Origin: Azospira sp. I13
GTDB taxonomy: Bacteria > Pseudomonadota > Gammaproteobacteria > Burkholderiales > Rhodocyclaceae
Direction: 5' to 3'
NCBI RefSeq assembly: GCF_003112695.1
Contig: NZ_BFBP01000002.1
Span: forward strand, 235,573-299,572
Length of the DNA: 64,000 nucleotides
In this document: positions 1 through 8,665 of the stretch, one piece after another
Layout: the number at the start of each line of letters is the position of its first letter
Position numbering within the stretch: the stretch's first letter is position 1
The notes under the pieces: generated by a model
Databases searched by the model: none
What the model saw: the letters and a program-made list of their open reading frames with translations, nothing else
What the model was told of the DNA's origin: nothing
Program-made: the position numbers and the translations under genes

Positions 1-1
1 C

Positions 2-367
2 CGCACCCCCATGCCTCCCGGCGAAGAGCTGGAGGCCCTGGCGGCCCACCGCTCCACCCTGTGCATCTTCCTCTCCATCACCCTGTTGCACGAGGTGCAG
101 CGCGCCCTGCTGGCCGCCGGCTGGCCCGAGGATGCGCCTATCCTGGTGGTGCAGAAGGCCTCCTGGCCCGGGGAGGAAAAGATCGTGCGCGGCACCATTG
201 CGGACATCAAGAAAAAGTGCCAGGCGGAGAAGATCGCCGCCCAGGCCATGATCATCGCCAGCCCGGCCCTCGGCGCCCGGGACTGGGAAGACATCGCCCG
301 CTCCAAGCTCTACGACCCCAGCTTCACCCACCGCTTCCGCAAGGCCAGCGTGGGCGAGGCTTCCTGA
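2..367 (+). CDS. cobM: Precorrin-4 C11-methyltransferase, C-terminal part (cut by window edge)
   Basis: The reading frame is open from base 2 and reads R-T-P-M-P-P-G-E-E-L, a conserved stretch of the CobM/CbiF SAM-dependent methyltransferases, followed by HRSTLCIFLSI and a C-terminal region of the usual type. About 121 residues are visible, roughly the last half of a family member of about 250 residues. The enzyme methylates C11 of the corrin precursor in the cytoplasm. The gene is followed after 3 bases by cbiX on the same strand, consistent with one operon. The ATG at 11 is internal and not the true start. The family assignment is firm; whether the substrate is the cobalt-containing or cobalt-free form cannot be read from this piece, but CbiX and CbiD next door favour the cobalt-early route. 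Confidence 0.88.
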   Translation, partial: RTPMPPGEELEALAAHRSTLCIFLSITLLHEVQRALLAAGWPEDAPILVVQKASWPGEEKIVRGTIADIKKKCQAEKIAAQAMIIASPALGARDWEDIARSKLYDPSFTHRFRKASVGEAS

Positions 368-370
368 GAA

Positions 371-1369
371 ATGACCATGACCTTCAGTGCCCAAGACACC
401 ACCCTGCTCCTGGTCGGCCACGGTTCCCGCAACCGGGACGGCAACAAGGAAATCCTCCATTTCGCCGCCCAGTGGCGGGAGCGCCACCCCGGCTGGCGCA
501 TCGAGGTGTGCTTCATCGAGCACGCCGAGGTGCTGCTGGATGAAGGCCTGAACCGGGCCGCCGGCAACGACGCCAAGCGCGTGGTAGTGATTCCCTTCAT
601 TCTCAACGCCGCCGGCCACGTCAAGATGGAACTACCCCACGCCGTGGAAGAGGCTCGGGCCCGCCACCCGGGCGTGGAATTCCAGGTGGTGCGCCACCTG
701 GGCATGGGCCGGGAGATTTTCGAGGTGCTGCAGGGCCAGCTGGACCGGCTGATGAAGCAGCTGGACATGCCCGACCCCTGCACCACCGGCGTCATCCTGC
801 TGGGTCGCGGTTCGTCGGACGCCGGCGCCAACGGCGAGCTGGCCAAGATGGCCCGCTGGATCTTCGAGGACAACGACCACGAGCTGGTGGACATTGCCTT
901 CACCGGCGTCACCTGGCCCCGGCTGGAAACCGCCGTGCAGCGCCAGGTCAAGCTGGGCATGACCCAGGTGGCCATCGTTCCGGTCTATCTGTTCACCGGC
1001 GTGCTCATGGAGCGCATCAAGGCCCAGGCCGAGCGCCTGCAGCGCCAGTACCCCCAGGTGGCTTTCGCCCTGGGCACCCACTTCGGTTTCGACAAGGGCA
1101 TCTTCGAGCTGCTGGACAGCAAGGTGGGCGGCGATGCGCTGCCCGAAGGCAGCCTGCTGGAATGCGACGGCTGCAAATACCGCCTGGCCGCCGAGGACGA
1201 GCATCTGCACGACCACAGCCACACCACCACCCACGACCATGACCACGCCCATCCCCCCCCTGCCCAAGGCACCTGCGGCCATGGACATGGGCATAAACAT
1301 GATCACGATCATGGTCATGGGCACTGCCATGGCCACAATCATTCCCACGATCACCACTCCCACGGGTAA
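371..1369 (+). CDS. cbiX: Sirohydrochlorin cobaltochelatase CbiX with His-rich tail
   Basis: Protein of 332 residues with two chelatase-like halves. The first opens with LLLVGHGSRN (His17 is the expected metal-inserting residue). The second begins near residue 138 with VILLGRGSSDA, where the histidine of the GHGS motif is replaced by Arg. The last 55 residues hold about 23 histidines in HDH, HGH and HSH repeats, a probable Co2+/Ni2+ storage or delivery tail. CbiX inserts cobalt into sirohydrochlorin early in cobalamin synthesis. It lies 3 bases after cobM and 3 bases before cbiC, so translation is probably coupled. Two-domain CbiX with a His-rich region is known in the family; the tail here is long. 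Confidence 0.92.
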   Translation: MTMTFSAQDTTLLLVGHGSRNRDGNKEILHFAAQWRERHPGWRIEVCFIEHAEVLLDEGLNRAAGNDAKRVVVIPFILNAAGHVKMELPHAVEEARARHPGVEFQVVRHLGMGREIFEVLQGQLDRLMKQLDMPDPCTTGVILLGRGSSDAGANGELAKMARWIFEDNDHELVDIAFTGVTWPRLETAVQRQVKLGMTQVAIVPVYLFTGVLMERIKAQAERLQRQYPQVAFALGTHFGFDKGIFELLDSKVGGDALPEGSLLECDGCKYRLAAEDEHLHDHSHTTTHDHDHAHPPPAQGTCGHGHGHKHDHDHGHGHCHGHNHSHDHHSHG

Positions 1370-1372
1370 GCC

Positions 1373-2056
1373 ATGAACCAGCACAGCAACGTCGTCACCG
1401 AACAGCTCACCGCCGCCGGCCGTGCCATCGAGCACGATTCCTTCGCCATCATCGACGCCGAAGCCGGCCCCCACGCCTACACCGAGGAGCAATGGCCCCT
1501 GGTGCGGCGCATGATCCACGCCAACGCCGACTTCGAATTCAACGGCCTCACCGCCTTCCACCCGGAGGCCATGCAGGCCGGCTTCCAGGCCGTACTGAAG
1601 GGCGGCACGCCTATCGTCGCCGATGTGGAAATGATCTGCGTCGGCCTCTCCAAGCCGCGCCTGAAGCACTTCGGCCTCACCACCCACCACTACATTTCCG
1701 ACGCGGACGTGATCGCCGAGGCCCAGGCCCAGGACACCACCCGGGCCGTGCAGTCCATGCGCAAGGCCCAGCGGGAAGGCAAGCTGGACGGCGCCATCGT
1801 CGGCATCGGCAACGCTCCCACGGCCCTCATCGAACTGATTCGCCTGATCAGGGAAGAAGGCGTGCGTCCCGCCCTGGTCATCGGCATGCCCGTGGGCTTC
1901 GTCTCCGCCGCTGAATCCAAGGACCTGCTGATGACCGTCACCGAGGTGCCCTGGGTCGCCATCAAGGGCCGCAAGGGCGGCTCCACCCTGGTGGTAGCGG
2001 CCATCCACGCCCTGCTTTCCCTGGCCGAAGCCGAGCAGAAAAAGGCCGCAGCGTGA
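1373..2056 (+). CDS. cbiC: Precorrin-8X / cobalt-precorrin-8 methylmutase
   Basis: Protein of 227 residues of the CobH/CbiC family, which moves a methyl group from C11 to C12 to give (cobalt-) hydrogenobyrinate. The motif RRMIHANAD contains His49, which fits the conserved catalytic histidine. Other family blocks are GTPIVADVEM, VGIGNAPTAL and the C-terminal GRKGGSTLVVAAIHALL. The length matches the family. The ATG start is 3 bases after the cbiX stop, and cbiD begins 7 bases after its stop. Confidence 0.93.
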   Translation: MNQHSNVVTEQLTAAGRAIEHDSFAIIDAEAGPHAYTEEQWPLVRRMIHANADFEFNGLTAFHPEAMQAGFQAVLKGGTPIVADVEMICVGLSKPRLKHFGLTTHHYISDADVIAEAQAQDTTRAVQSMRKAQREGKLDGAIVGIGNAPTALIELIRLIREEGVRPALVIGMPVGFVSAAESKDLLMTVTEVPWVAIKGRKGGSTLVVAAIHALLSLAEAEQKKAAA

Positions 2057-2063
2057 GCCTGGC

Positions 2064-3215
2064 ATGAGCACGGATTCACCCAAGGCAGAGAAGGTCCGCA
2101 AGGGCACGGCCAAGCGGGAGCGGGGCAACCGCACCGGCTTCACCACCGGCGCCAACTCGGCGGCGGCGGCAGTGGCCGCCACCCTGGGCCTGGTCCAGGG
2201 CCGGGTGCCGGAGAAGATCGTCTGCCGCCTGCCCAACGGCAACGAGCAGGAGTTCGCCATCAACAACGGTGCCGTGGACGGCGACCATGCCCACGCCGTC
2301 AGCATCAAGGACGCCGGCGACGATCCGGACGCCACCCACGGCGCCCACATGACCGCCGACGTGGTGCGCATTGCCGACGGCCAGGGCAAGGTCATCCTCA
2401 AGGGCGGACCCGGCGTCGGCATCGTGACCAAGGAAGGCCTGGGCCTGGAAGTGGGCGGCCCGGCCATCAACCCGGTGCCCCGGCGCAACATCAGCGACAA
2501 CGTGGCCCGGGCCGGCGCCCCCATTCTCGAAGCCGGCGACAGCCTGGAAGTGACCATCTCCGTACCCGGCGGCGAGGAGATGGCGAAGAAGACCCTCAAT
2601 GCCCGCCTGGGCATTCTGGGCGGCATCTCCATCCTCGGCACCACCGGCATCGTCCGCCCCTATTCCACCGCCGCCTTCCGCGCCAGTGTGGTCCAGGCGG
2701 TGGACGTGGCGGCGCGTCAGGGCCAGACCAGCGTGGTGTTCACCACCGGCGGCCGCACCGAAAAGTTCGCCATGAAGCAGCTGCCCCAGCTGGAGGAATC
2801 CTGCTTCGTGCAGATGGGCGACTTCGTCAAAGCCGCCTTCCAGAGCGCCATCAAGCGCCAGATGCAGCACGTCTACATCGGGGCCATGGTGGGCAAGCTG
2901 ACCAAGATGGGCCAGGGCCTGGCCGTGACCCACGCCTGGAAGCAGGAGATCGACCGGGACCTGCTGGCCGCCTGCGCCACCGAAGTGGGCGCCCCCGCCG
3001 ATCTGGTGGAGGAAATCCGCAACGCCGAGACGGCCCGCTTCGCCGCCGAGCGACTGGCCCTGCTGGGCCTCACCGTGCCCTTCCACCGGGCCCTGGCCAT
3101 CCACGCCATGCAGAGCCTGCGGGCCTGCCACCCGGGTCCCTACCAACTCACCGTGCTGGTCTGCGATTTCGAAGGCCAGTTCATCTGCCGCGTCGAAGAG
3201 GGCGAAAGTGTCTAA
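2064..3215 (+). CDS. cbiD: Cobalt-precorrin-5B C1-methyltransferase CbiD
   Basis: Protein of 383 residues with the CbiD signature near the N-terminus (RTGFTTGANSAAAAVAA) and conserved inner blocks such as TTGIVRPYS, TTGGRTEKF and MVGKLTKMGQG. CbiD methylates C1 in the oxygen-independent corrin pathway, so its presence argues for cobalt-early chemistry although some neighbours are of the CobL/CobE type. The last 8 bases overlap the GTG start of cbiET. The first ~20 residues (KAEKVRKGTAKRERG) are a basic extension; a downstream start cannot be excluded. Confidence 0.94.
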   Translation: MSTDSPKAEKVRKGTAKRERGNRTGFTTGANSAAAAVAATLGLVQGRVPEKIVCRLPNGNEQEFAINNGAVDGDHAHAVSIKDAGDDPDATHGAHMTADVVRIADGQGKVILKGGPGVGIVTKEGLGLEVGGPAINPVPRRNISDNVARAGAPILEAGDSLEVTISVPGGEEMAKKTLNARLGILGGISILGTTGIVRPYSTAAFRASVVQAVDVAARQGQTSVVFTTGGRTEKFAMKQLPQLEESCFVQMGDFVKAAFQSAIKRQMQHVYIGAMVGKLTKMGQGLAVTHAWKQEIDRDLLAACATEVGAPADLVEEIRNAETARFAAERLALLGLTVPFHRALAIHAMQSLRACHPGPYQLTVLVCDFEGQFICRVEEGESV

Positions 3216-4488
3216 ACAAGCGTACTGCACCGTCCTTGGCATCCTGGACGACGGCTGGGCCGGCCTGCCCGATTCTTCCCGCCACGGCCTGCAATCTGCC
3301 GGCCTTATCGTCGGCGCCGGCCGCACCCTGGCCCTGGTGCAAGCCCACCTGCCCGCCAGCGCCTCCCTGAAGGACATGGACGGCAAGCTGGGCCAGGTGC
3401 CCGGCTGGATTCAACAAGCAGCCACTGACGGCCTGCACACTGTCGTGCTGGCCACCGGCGACCCCCTCTGCCACGGCATGGCCAGCTATCTGGTGGGCAA
3501 GCTGGGAGCCGACGCGGTCACCGTGCTGCCCGCCCCCTCCACCCTGCAACTGGCTTTCGCCCGCTTCCAGCGGCCCTGGCAGGACTACCGCATCTCCACC
3601 TGCCACACCGCCGATGCGGGCGAATGGCAGTTCGGCACCACGCCGGAGAACGGCCTCTACAAGCTGATCCGCGCCATCGCCGAATACCCCAAGGTGGCCG
3701 CCTTCACCGGCCCGGACAACAACCCGGCCCGCCTGGCCCGGGCGCTGCTGGCCGCGGGCTATGGCGAGGAGGTCCGCCTCTCGGTGGCCGCCAAGCTGGC
3801 CCTGCCGGAGGAACAGCTGTTCCCCGACCTATCCCTGGAACAGGCCGCCGCCATGACTTTCCCCGACCCCAATGTGGTGCTGGTGGAACGCCAGGTGGCT
3901 GCCCCCCGCGCCATCTTCGGTTTCGACGACCTGGACTTCGTCCAGCGTCAGCCCGAGAAGGGCCTCATCACCAAGCTGGAAGCCCGGGCTTTATCCCTGG
4001 CCAAGCTGGGCTTGAAGCCCGACAGCGTGGTGTGGGACATCGGCGCCGGTTCCGGCTCCGTCGGCCTGGAGGCCAGCCGCCTGTGCCGCCACGGCCACGT
4101 CTATGCCATCGAAAAGAACGAGGGCGATGCCGCCAACGCGAAAGAAAATGCCCTGCGTTTCCAGGCCACCAATTACACCCTGCGCCACGGCAAGGCACCG
4201 GAAGGGCTGGAGACCTGGCCCGACCCGGATGCAGTGTTCGTCGGCGGTTCCGGCGGCGAACTGGCGGCCCTCATCGACCTGATCCTGGGTCGCCTCAAGC
4301 CCCATGGCCGTCTGGTGATGAACTTCGTCACTCTGGAAAACCTGGCCACCGCCACTACGGCTTTGGCAGCCTCCGGAGCAACTTGGGACGTCACCCAGCT
4401 CCAGGCCAGCCGCAGCCAGCCCATCCTGGACATGCACCGCATGGCCGCCCAGAACCCGATCTGGATCGTCACCGCAAAGAAGAGCTAA
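3208..4488 (+). CDS. cbiET: Fused CbiE-CbiT precorrin-6/7 methyltransferase-decarboxylase (CobL type)
   Basis: Protein of 426 residues, GTG start overlapping the end of cbiD. The N-terminal ~200 residues form the CbiE methyltransferase domain (C5). From about residue 240 a CbiT domain follows with a SAM-binding glycine loop VWDIGAGSGSVGLEA near residue 275 and the later MNFVTLEN block. Together they methylate C5 and C15 and remove the C12 acetate carboxyl group. The fusion has the CobL arrangement usually found in aerobic-type clusters, yet it sits beside cbiD, cbiG and cbiX. Assignment is secure at family level. Confidence 0.92.
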   Translation: MSKQAYCTVLGILDDGWAGLPDSSRHGLQSAGLIVGAGRTLALVQAHLPASASLKDMDGKLGQVPGWIQQAATDGLHTVVLATGDPLCHGMASYLVGKLGADAVTVLPAPSTLQLAFARFQRPWQDYRISTCHTADAGEWQFGTTPENGLYKLIRAIAEYPKVAAFTGPDNNPARLARALLAAGYGEEVRLSVAAKLALPEEQLFPDLSLEQAAAMTFPDPNVVLVERQVAAPRAIFGFDDLDFVQRQPEKGLITKLEARALSLAKLGLKPDSVVWDIGAGSGSVGLEASRLCRHGHVYAIEKNEGDAANAKENALRFQATNYTLRHGKAPEGLETWPDPDAVFVGGSGGELAALIDLILGRLKPHGRLVMNFVTLENLATATTALAASGATWDVTQLQASRSQPILDMHRMAAQNPIWIVTAKKS

Positions 4489-4491
4489 ACC

Positions 4492-5271
4492 ATGACCGAC
4501 AAAAAATACGGCCGCCTCATCGGCGCCTCCCTGGGTCCCGGCGACCCCGACCTCATCACTCGCCGCGCCTGGGCCGTGCTCAACGGTAATGCCCGCTGGC
4601 TCTACCCGGTGAAGAAGGCCGAGGAAAGCTCCTACGCCCTCTCCATCGTCACCCGGGGCGGCCTGGACGTGCCCGCCGACGCCGAGGAACTGGTGTTCCC
4701 CATGACCCGGGATGCCGAGATCCTGACCAAGGCCTGGGCCCGGGCCGCCGCCCGTACCGTGGAACTGCTGGGCGAAGGCCGGGACCTGGTGTTCCTGGTG
4801 GAAGGCGATGCCTCCACCTTCGCCACCTTCGGCCACCTGGCCCGGGTGGTGCGGGAGCTGGTGCCGGAAGTTGAGGTGGAAACCATCCCCGGCGTCTCCT
4901 CCTTTGCCGCCGCCGCTGCCACCACCGGCACCACCCTGGCCGAGGAAGACGAGACCCTGGCGGTGATCCCCGCCGCCTACGGCGTGGAGGTCATCGACCA
5001 CCTGCTGGACGAGTTCGACACCCTGGTGCTGCTCAAGGTGAAGCCCCTGGTGGATGAGGTGCTGGAGCTGCTGGAACGGCGCGAGCTGCTGTCCACCAGC
5101 TGCTTCATCGAGAAGGTGGGTTCCCCCGACGAGCGCATCGTGCGCGACGTGGCCTCCCTCAAGGGCGAGAAGGTGAATTACCTCTCCCTCATGCTGGTGC
5201 AGAACCCCAAGCGCCAGCGCGGCGAACTGCGCCGGGGCTGCCGCAAGCGCAAGGAAGCGGTCAGTGCCTGA
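4492..5271 (+). CDS. cbiL: Precorrin-2 C20-methyltransferase
   Basis: Protein of 259 residues of the uroporphyrinogen-III methyltransferase fold. The N-terminus carries IGASLGPGDPDLITRRA, the usual substrate-binding start, and VEGDASTFATFGHL and ETIPGVSSFAAAAA are conserved SAM-site blocks of the CobI/CbiL subfamily. The enzyme adds the C20 methyl group to (cobalt-) precorrin-2. It starts 3 bases after cbiET. Its last 8 bases overlap the GTG of the following acetyltransferase gene. Confidence 0.92.
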   Translation: MTDKKYGRLIGASLGPGDPDLITRRAWAVLNGNARWLYPVKKAEESSYALSIVTRGGLDVPADAEELVFPMTRDAEILTKAWARAAARTVELLGEGRDLVFLVEGDASTFATFGHLARVVRELVPEVEVETIPGVSSFAAAAATTGTTLAEEDETLAVIPAAYGVEVIDHLLDEFDTLVLLKVKPLVDEVLELLERRELLSTSCFIEKVGSPDERIVRDVASLKGEKVNYLSLMLVQNPKRQRGELRRGCRKRKEAVSA

Positions 5272-5743
5272 ACTGATCCGTCCTGCCACGCCGGCGGATA
5301 GTGAGGCCATTGCTGCCCTCATCGGCAGCCTGACCCATTACTTCGTCGCCGATGGCAGCGCCCCGGCGGCCCAGCCCTTCCTCGCCACCTTCAGTCCGGC
5401 TGCCATTGCCGGCCTGCTCTGCGATGGGGACTACCTCTACCTGTGCGCCGAGGAGCAGGGCCAGCTGCTCGGCGTTGTGACGCTACACCGGCCGGCCCAC
5501 CTGCATCACCTGTTCGTCGCCCCCGCCGCCCATGGCCGGGGCATCGCCCGCCAGTTGTGGCAGGCCCTGGAATCCCACCTCGATCCGGCTATGCCGGGGA
5601 CGGTCAATTCCTCCGAATACGCAGTACCGGTCTATCAACGCCTGGGCTTTACGCCCACCGCCGAAGCTCAGCAGCGCAACGGCGTGCGTTATGTGCCGAT
5701 GCAACACCCGCCTTTCCCCAACCCGGCAGCAACTTCACAATAA
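5264..5743 (+). CDS. GNAT-family N-acetyltransferase inside the cobalamin operon
   Basis: Protein of 159 residues from a GTG that overlaps the end of cbiL. It has the GNAT acetyl-CoA motif LHHLFVAPAAHGRGIARQLW (about residues 77-96) and a C-terminal AVPVYQRLGF block typical of the fold. The substrate is unknown. Overlap with cbiL and the short gap to cbiG make it a structural member of the operon. Whether it acts on a corrin side chain, an amino alcohol or an unrelated small molecule cannot be told from sequence. It may also be a passenger gene. Confidence 0.85.
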   Translation: MPELIRPATPADSEAIAALIGSLTHYFVADGSAPAAQPFLATFSPAAIAGLLCDGDYLYLCAEEQGQLLGVVTLHRPAHLHHLFVAPAAHGRGIARQLWQALESHLDPAMPGTVNSSEYAVPVYQRLGFTPTAEAQQRNGVRYVPMQHPPFPNPAATSQ

Positions 5744-5745
5744 AA

Positions 5746-6531
5746 ATGACCCAACACCTCCCCTTCCCCAACGAGAGAATCGCCGTCGTCTCCATCACCC
5801 GCCACGGCATCGCCCTGGCGGGCAAGGTGGTGGCGGCCCTGCCCGGCGCCCGCCTGTTCGCCCCGGAGAAATTCCGGGCCGAGGCGGAAGCTGCAGTTGC
5901 CAACACTCCTGGCGCAGCAACCACCTACAGCGGCAAGACCGGCGACCAGATTCCCGCCCTCTTCGCCAACTTCGACGGCATCGTTGCCATCGTTTCCCTG
6001 GGCGCCCTGGTGCGCCTCATCGCCCCCCACCTCAAGGACAAGGAACAGGACCCGGGGGTGGTGGTGATCGACGAGGCCGGGCGCTTTGCCATTCCCATGC
6101 TCTCCGGCCACCTGGGCGGCGCCAACGCCCTGGCCGGCACGCTGGCGGCCAGCCTGGGCGCCACCCCGGTACTCACCACCGCCTCCGATTCCCGCCAGAC
6201 CCTGGGCGTGGACCTGCTGGGCCGGGAGCTGGGCTGGACCTTCGAGGCCACCCACGACGAAGTGGTGAAGGCCAGCGCCGCCGTGGTGAACGACGAACCC
6301 GTGGCCCTGGTGCAGGAAGCCGGCAGCCCCGACTGGTGGCCGCGCCACGCCAACGGCCGCAGCGGCCCGGTGCCCGCCAACATCAAGCAGTTCAGCCGCC
6401 TGGAAGACGTGGACCTGCAGGCCTTCGCCGCCGTACTGTGGATCAGCCACCGTCCCCTGCCGCCGGAACTGGCGCCCCGCCTGGCAGGCCGCCTGGTCAC
6501 CTACCGGCCGCCCGTGGAGCTAGGCGCTTGA
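5746..6531 (+). CDS. cbiG: Cobalt-precorrin-5A hydrolase CbiG (N-terminal and central domains)
   Basis: From the ATG at 5746 the protein has 261 residues. It begins RIAVVSITRHGIALAGKV, the CbiG N-terminal domain, followed by FDGIVAIVSLGALVRLIAPHL and the block VVVIDEAGRFAIPMLSGHLG. CbiG opens the delta-lactone of cobalt-precorrin-5A and releases acetaldehyde in the anaerobic pathway. An upstream in-frame extension to 5443 exists but covers the acetyltransferase gene and is not real. The C-terminal CobE-like part is encoded separately by the next gene, whose start overlaps this stop. Confidence 0.9.
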   Translation: MTQHLPFPNERIAVVSITRHGIALAGKVVAALPGARLFAPEKFRAEAEAAVANTPGAATTYSGKTGDQIPALFANFDGIVAIVSLGALVRLIAPHLKDKEQDPGVVVIDEAGRFAIPMLSGHLGGANALAGTLAASLGATPVLTTASDSRQTLGVDLLGRELGWTFEATHDEVVKASAAVVNDEPVALVQEAGSPDWWPRHANGRSGPVPANIKQFSRLEDVDLQAFAAVLWISHRPLPPELAPRLAGRLVTYRPPVELGA

Positions 6532-6935
6532 GCCTGGGCAGCCGCAGAGTGGCGCTGGGCCTGGGCTGCGACCGGGGCACCCCGGAGGCGACCATTGCAC
6601 AAGCCGTGCAGGAAGCCCTGGCCGCCGCCGGCCTCGCCCCGGAACAGGTGGCGGCCGGCGCCAGCATCACCCTGAAGGCGGACGAGGTGGGCCTGCTGGC
6701 TTTTGCCGAACGCTTCGGCCTCACCCTCACCTTCTACCCGCCGGAAGTGCTGGCCACCGTGCCCGTGCCCAATCCGTCGGAGACGGTACGCAAATACACC
6801 GGCACGCCCTCCGTCTCGGAGGCTGCCGCCCTGCTGGCCGCCGGCACCGACATGAGCCGGCTGCTGATCGAAAAACACAAGCTGCGGGGACCAGACGGGC
6901 GCAACGCCACCGTTTCCATCGCCCTGCTGCCCTGA
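6528..6935 (+). CDS. cobE: CobE / CbiG C-terminal-domain protein, TTG start
   Basis: Protein of about 135 residues starting SLGSRRVALGLGCDRGTP, the start of the CobE/CbiG C-terminal family, with the conserved tail block NPSETVRKYTGTPSVSEAAA. The best start is TTG at 6528, overlapping the cbiG stop as TTGA; a GTG at 6549 would shorten the protein by 7 residues. In many bacteria this domain is fused to CbiG, so here CbiG is split in two translationally coupled genes. Its biochemical role is uncertain: corrin binding or support of the CbiG/CobJ step. Confidence 0.85.
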   Translation: MSLGSRRVALGLGCDRGTPEATIAQAVQEALAAAGLAPEQVAAGASITLKADEVGLLAFAERFGLTLTFYPPEVLATVPVPNPSETVRKYTGTPSVSEAAALLAAGTDMSRLLIEKHKLRGPDGRNATVSIALLP

Positions 6936-6976
6936 GCCCGACCACTGCATTCACTGAATTTCCGAGGAACGATTTC

Positions 6977-7972
6977 ATGACCGACATTCAAACCAACGCC
7001 CCGGCCAAGACCGGCAAGATCATGCTGGTGGGCCTGGGCCCCGGCGCCGTGGAACACATGACCGGCCGCGCCCGGGCCGCCATCGCCGAAGCCGACACCA
7101 TCATCGGCTACGTCACCTACGTGCGCCTGGTGGCCGACCTGATCGAAGGCAAGGAAGTGATCAAGAAGTCCATGACCGAGGAACTGGACCGGGCCATCGA
7201 AGCCCTGGAGCGGGCCAAACAGGGCAAGAAGGTGGCGTTGATTTCCTCCGGCGACGCCGGCGTGTACGGCATGGCCGGCCCCACCTTCGAAGTGCTGTTC
7301 CAGGCTGGCTGGACCCCGGAATCGGACATCGAGGTGGAAATCGTGCCGGGCGCTTCCGCCCTCAACACCTGCGCCGCCCTGGTGGGCGCGCCCCTGACCC
7401 ACGACTTCTGCGCCATCTCCCTCTCCGACCTGCTCACGCCCTGGCCCACCATCGCCCGCCGCCTGGATGCGGTGGCCTACGCCGATTTCGTGGTGGCCCT
7501 GTACAACCCCAAGAGCGGCCGCCGCACCCGCCAGATCCAGGAAGCCCAGCGCATCTTCCTGCGCCACCGCGATCCCAAGACCCCGGTGGCCATCGTCAAG
7601 AGCGCCTTCCGCCCCAAGCAGCGCCTGGAATTCACCACCCTGGAGAAGATGGCCGAGGCCGACATCGGCATGCTGTCCACCGTGCTCATCGGCAACTCCA
7701 ACACCTTCATCCGGGACGGCCTGATGGTCACGCCCCGGGGCTATGCCAACAAGTACGACGTGGCCGAGGGTGAACGCTCCACCAAGGGCGGCGAACAAGC
7801 CGGCCGGTCGCTGTCCACCGGCCTCAACGGCTGGCTGGCAGCCATCCGCGACAGCGGCAAGAGCGCCGCCGAACTGGCTGTGGAATACCGCCTGCCCGAG
7901 GACTACATCGCCGCCGCCCTGGCCGCCGGTCCCGAAGCCGAGGACGAGGAAGAAACGGGCGCCGAGGCCTGA
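6977..7972 (+). CDS. cbiH: Precorrin-3B C17-methyltransferase
   Basis: Protein of 331 residues; the first ~250 match the CobJ/CbiH methyltransferases, with MLVGLGPGAVEHMTGRA, ISSGDAGVYGMAGP and EIVPGASALNTCAALVGAPL as SAM and substrate motifs. The enzyme methylates C17 and drives ring contraction. About 75 extra residues follow the core, ending in an acidic stretch (EAEDEEETGAEA). The ATG has GAGGAACG 7 bases upstream as ribosome site. A 41-base gap after cobE is the largest in the operon. The next gene begins 4 bases after this stop. Confidence 0.92.
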   Translation: MTDIQTNAPAKTGKIMLVGLGPGAVEHMTGRARAAIAEADTIIGYVTYVRLVADLIEGKEVIKKSMTEELDRAIEALERAKQGKKVALISSGDAGVYGMAGPTFEVLFQAGWTPESDIEVEIVPGASALNTCAALVGAPLTHDFCAISLSDLLTPWPTIARRLDAVAYADFVVALYNPKSGRRTRQIQEAQRIFLRHRDPKTPVAIVKSAFRPKQRLEFTTLEKMAEADIGMLSTVLIGNSNTFIRDGLMVTPRGYANKYDVAEGERSTKGGEQAGRSLSTGLNGWLAAIRDSGKSAAELAVEYRLPEDYIAAALAAGPEAEDEEETGAEA

Positions 7973-7976
7973 GCCC

Positions 7977-8321
7977 ATGAGCGACGTGATCAAACCCAAG
8001 ATCGGCGCCTACCGCCGCCATCTGCTGGTGTGCACCGGCCCCCGCTGCACCGAGAACGGCGAGGGCCAGGCCCTCTTCGACAGCCTGGGCGAGAAGCTCC
8101 GGGCGGCCGGGCTCACTGAGGGCGAGGCGCGGGTCAAGCGTTCCCGCGTCAATTGCTTCGCCGCCTGCCGCGGCGGCCCGGTGATGTGCGTGCAGCCAGA
8201 TGGCACCTGGTATTACAACGTCACCTCGGAAAACATGGACCGCATCGTCAGCGAGCATCTGCGGGACGGCGAGCCGGTAGCGGAGCTGGTATTCCACCAG
8301 GGCCCGGGAGAATGCGCCTAG
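7977..8321 (+). CDS. Thioredoxin-like [2Fe-2S] ferredoxin-domain protein
   Basis: Protein of 114 residues with the cysteine pattern CTGPRCTENG (about 19-24) and later RVNCFAACRGGPVMCVQP, the arrangement of thioredoxin-like [2Fe-2S] ferredoxins often seen in cobalamin clusters (sometimes named CbiW). The ATG at 7977 follows the cbiH stop by 4 bases. It probably supplies electrons or a redox cluster to a corrin step such as ring contraction or cobalt reduction; that role is inferred from position only. Confidence 0.85.
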   Translation: MSDVIKPKIGAYRRHLLVCTGPRCTENGEGQALFDSLGEKLRAAGLTEGEARVKRSRVNCFAACRGGPVMCVQPDGTWYYNVTSENMDRIVSEHLRDGEPVAELVFHQGPGECA

Positions 8322-8431
8322 CCGACCTGGCTTCGGCAGACGCAAAGGCACACCACAACAAGCACAGCAGCGGCCCCGCCCGGAGGCCGCGGCATTGATC
8401 AGTTGCACTCCGGGCCAGTAGCAACACCAAC

Positions 8432-8665
8432 CAGCAGGTGCCCGCGGCAACGCGGGTGAAACGGGAACAGGGTGCGCGGCGATATCTTCGCTGCCAAGCC
8501 CTGGCTGCCCCCGCAACGGTAAGCGAGTGCGGAACGGTCATGCCCCTTCCTCTCCGGAAGGCGCAGCCACTGTGGTCCGCGGATCCATCGGAGCAACGCT
8601 CCGCCGGGCCTGCCCCATGGGAAGGCGACCGCTCAAGACTCGCGAGCCCGGAGACCGGCCTGCTG
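8432..8665 (+). promoter_or_regulatory. Cobalamin riboswitch upstream of a TonB-dependent receptor
   Basis: The 492-base gap between the last cob gene and the receptor gene contains the conserved pieces of a B12 riboswitch in order: a closing stem CAGCAGG (8432-8438) with CCTGCTG (8659-8665), the inner GGGTGAAACGGGAACAGGG region, the core block GCTGCCCCCGCAACGGTAA (8502-8520), and the 3' block GCCCGGAGACCGGCC. It is followed by a GC hairpin near 8670-8695. It should lower expression of the downstream receptor when adenosylcobalamin is abundant. 8322-8431 shows no gene. Confidence 0.9.

Noticed and set aside
632..2650. Long minus-strand open frame of 672 codons across cbiX, cbiC and cbiD
   Set aside because: High-GC antisense shadow: three well-defined plus-strand cobalamin genes with family motifs fill the same bases, and the shadow protein is Gly/His/Ala-rich without motifs.
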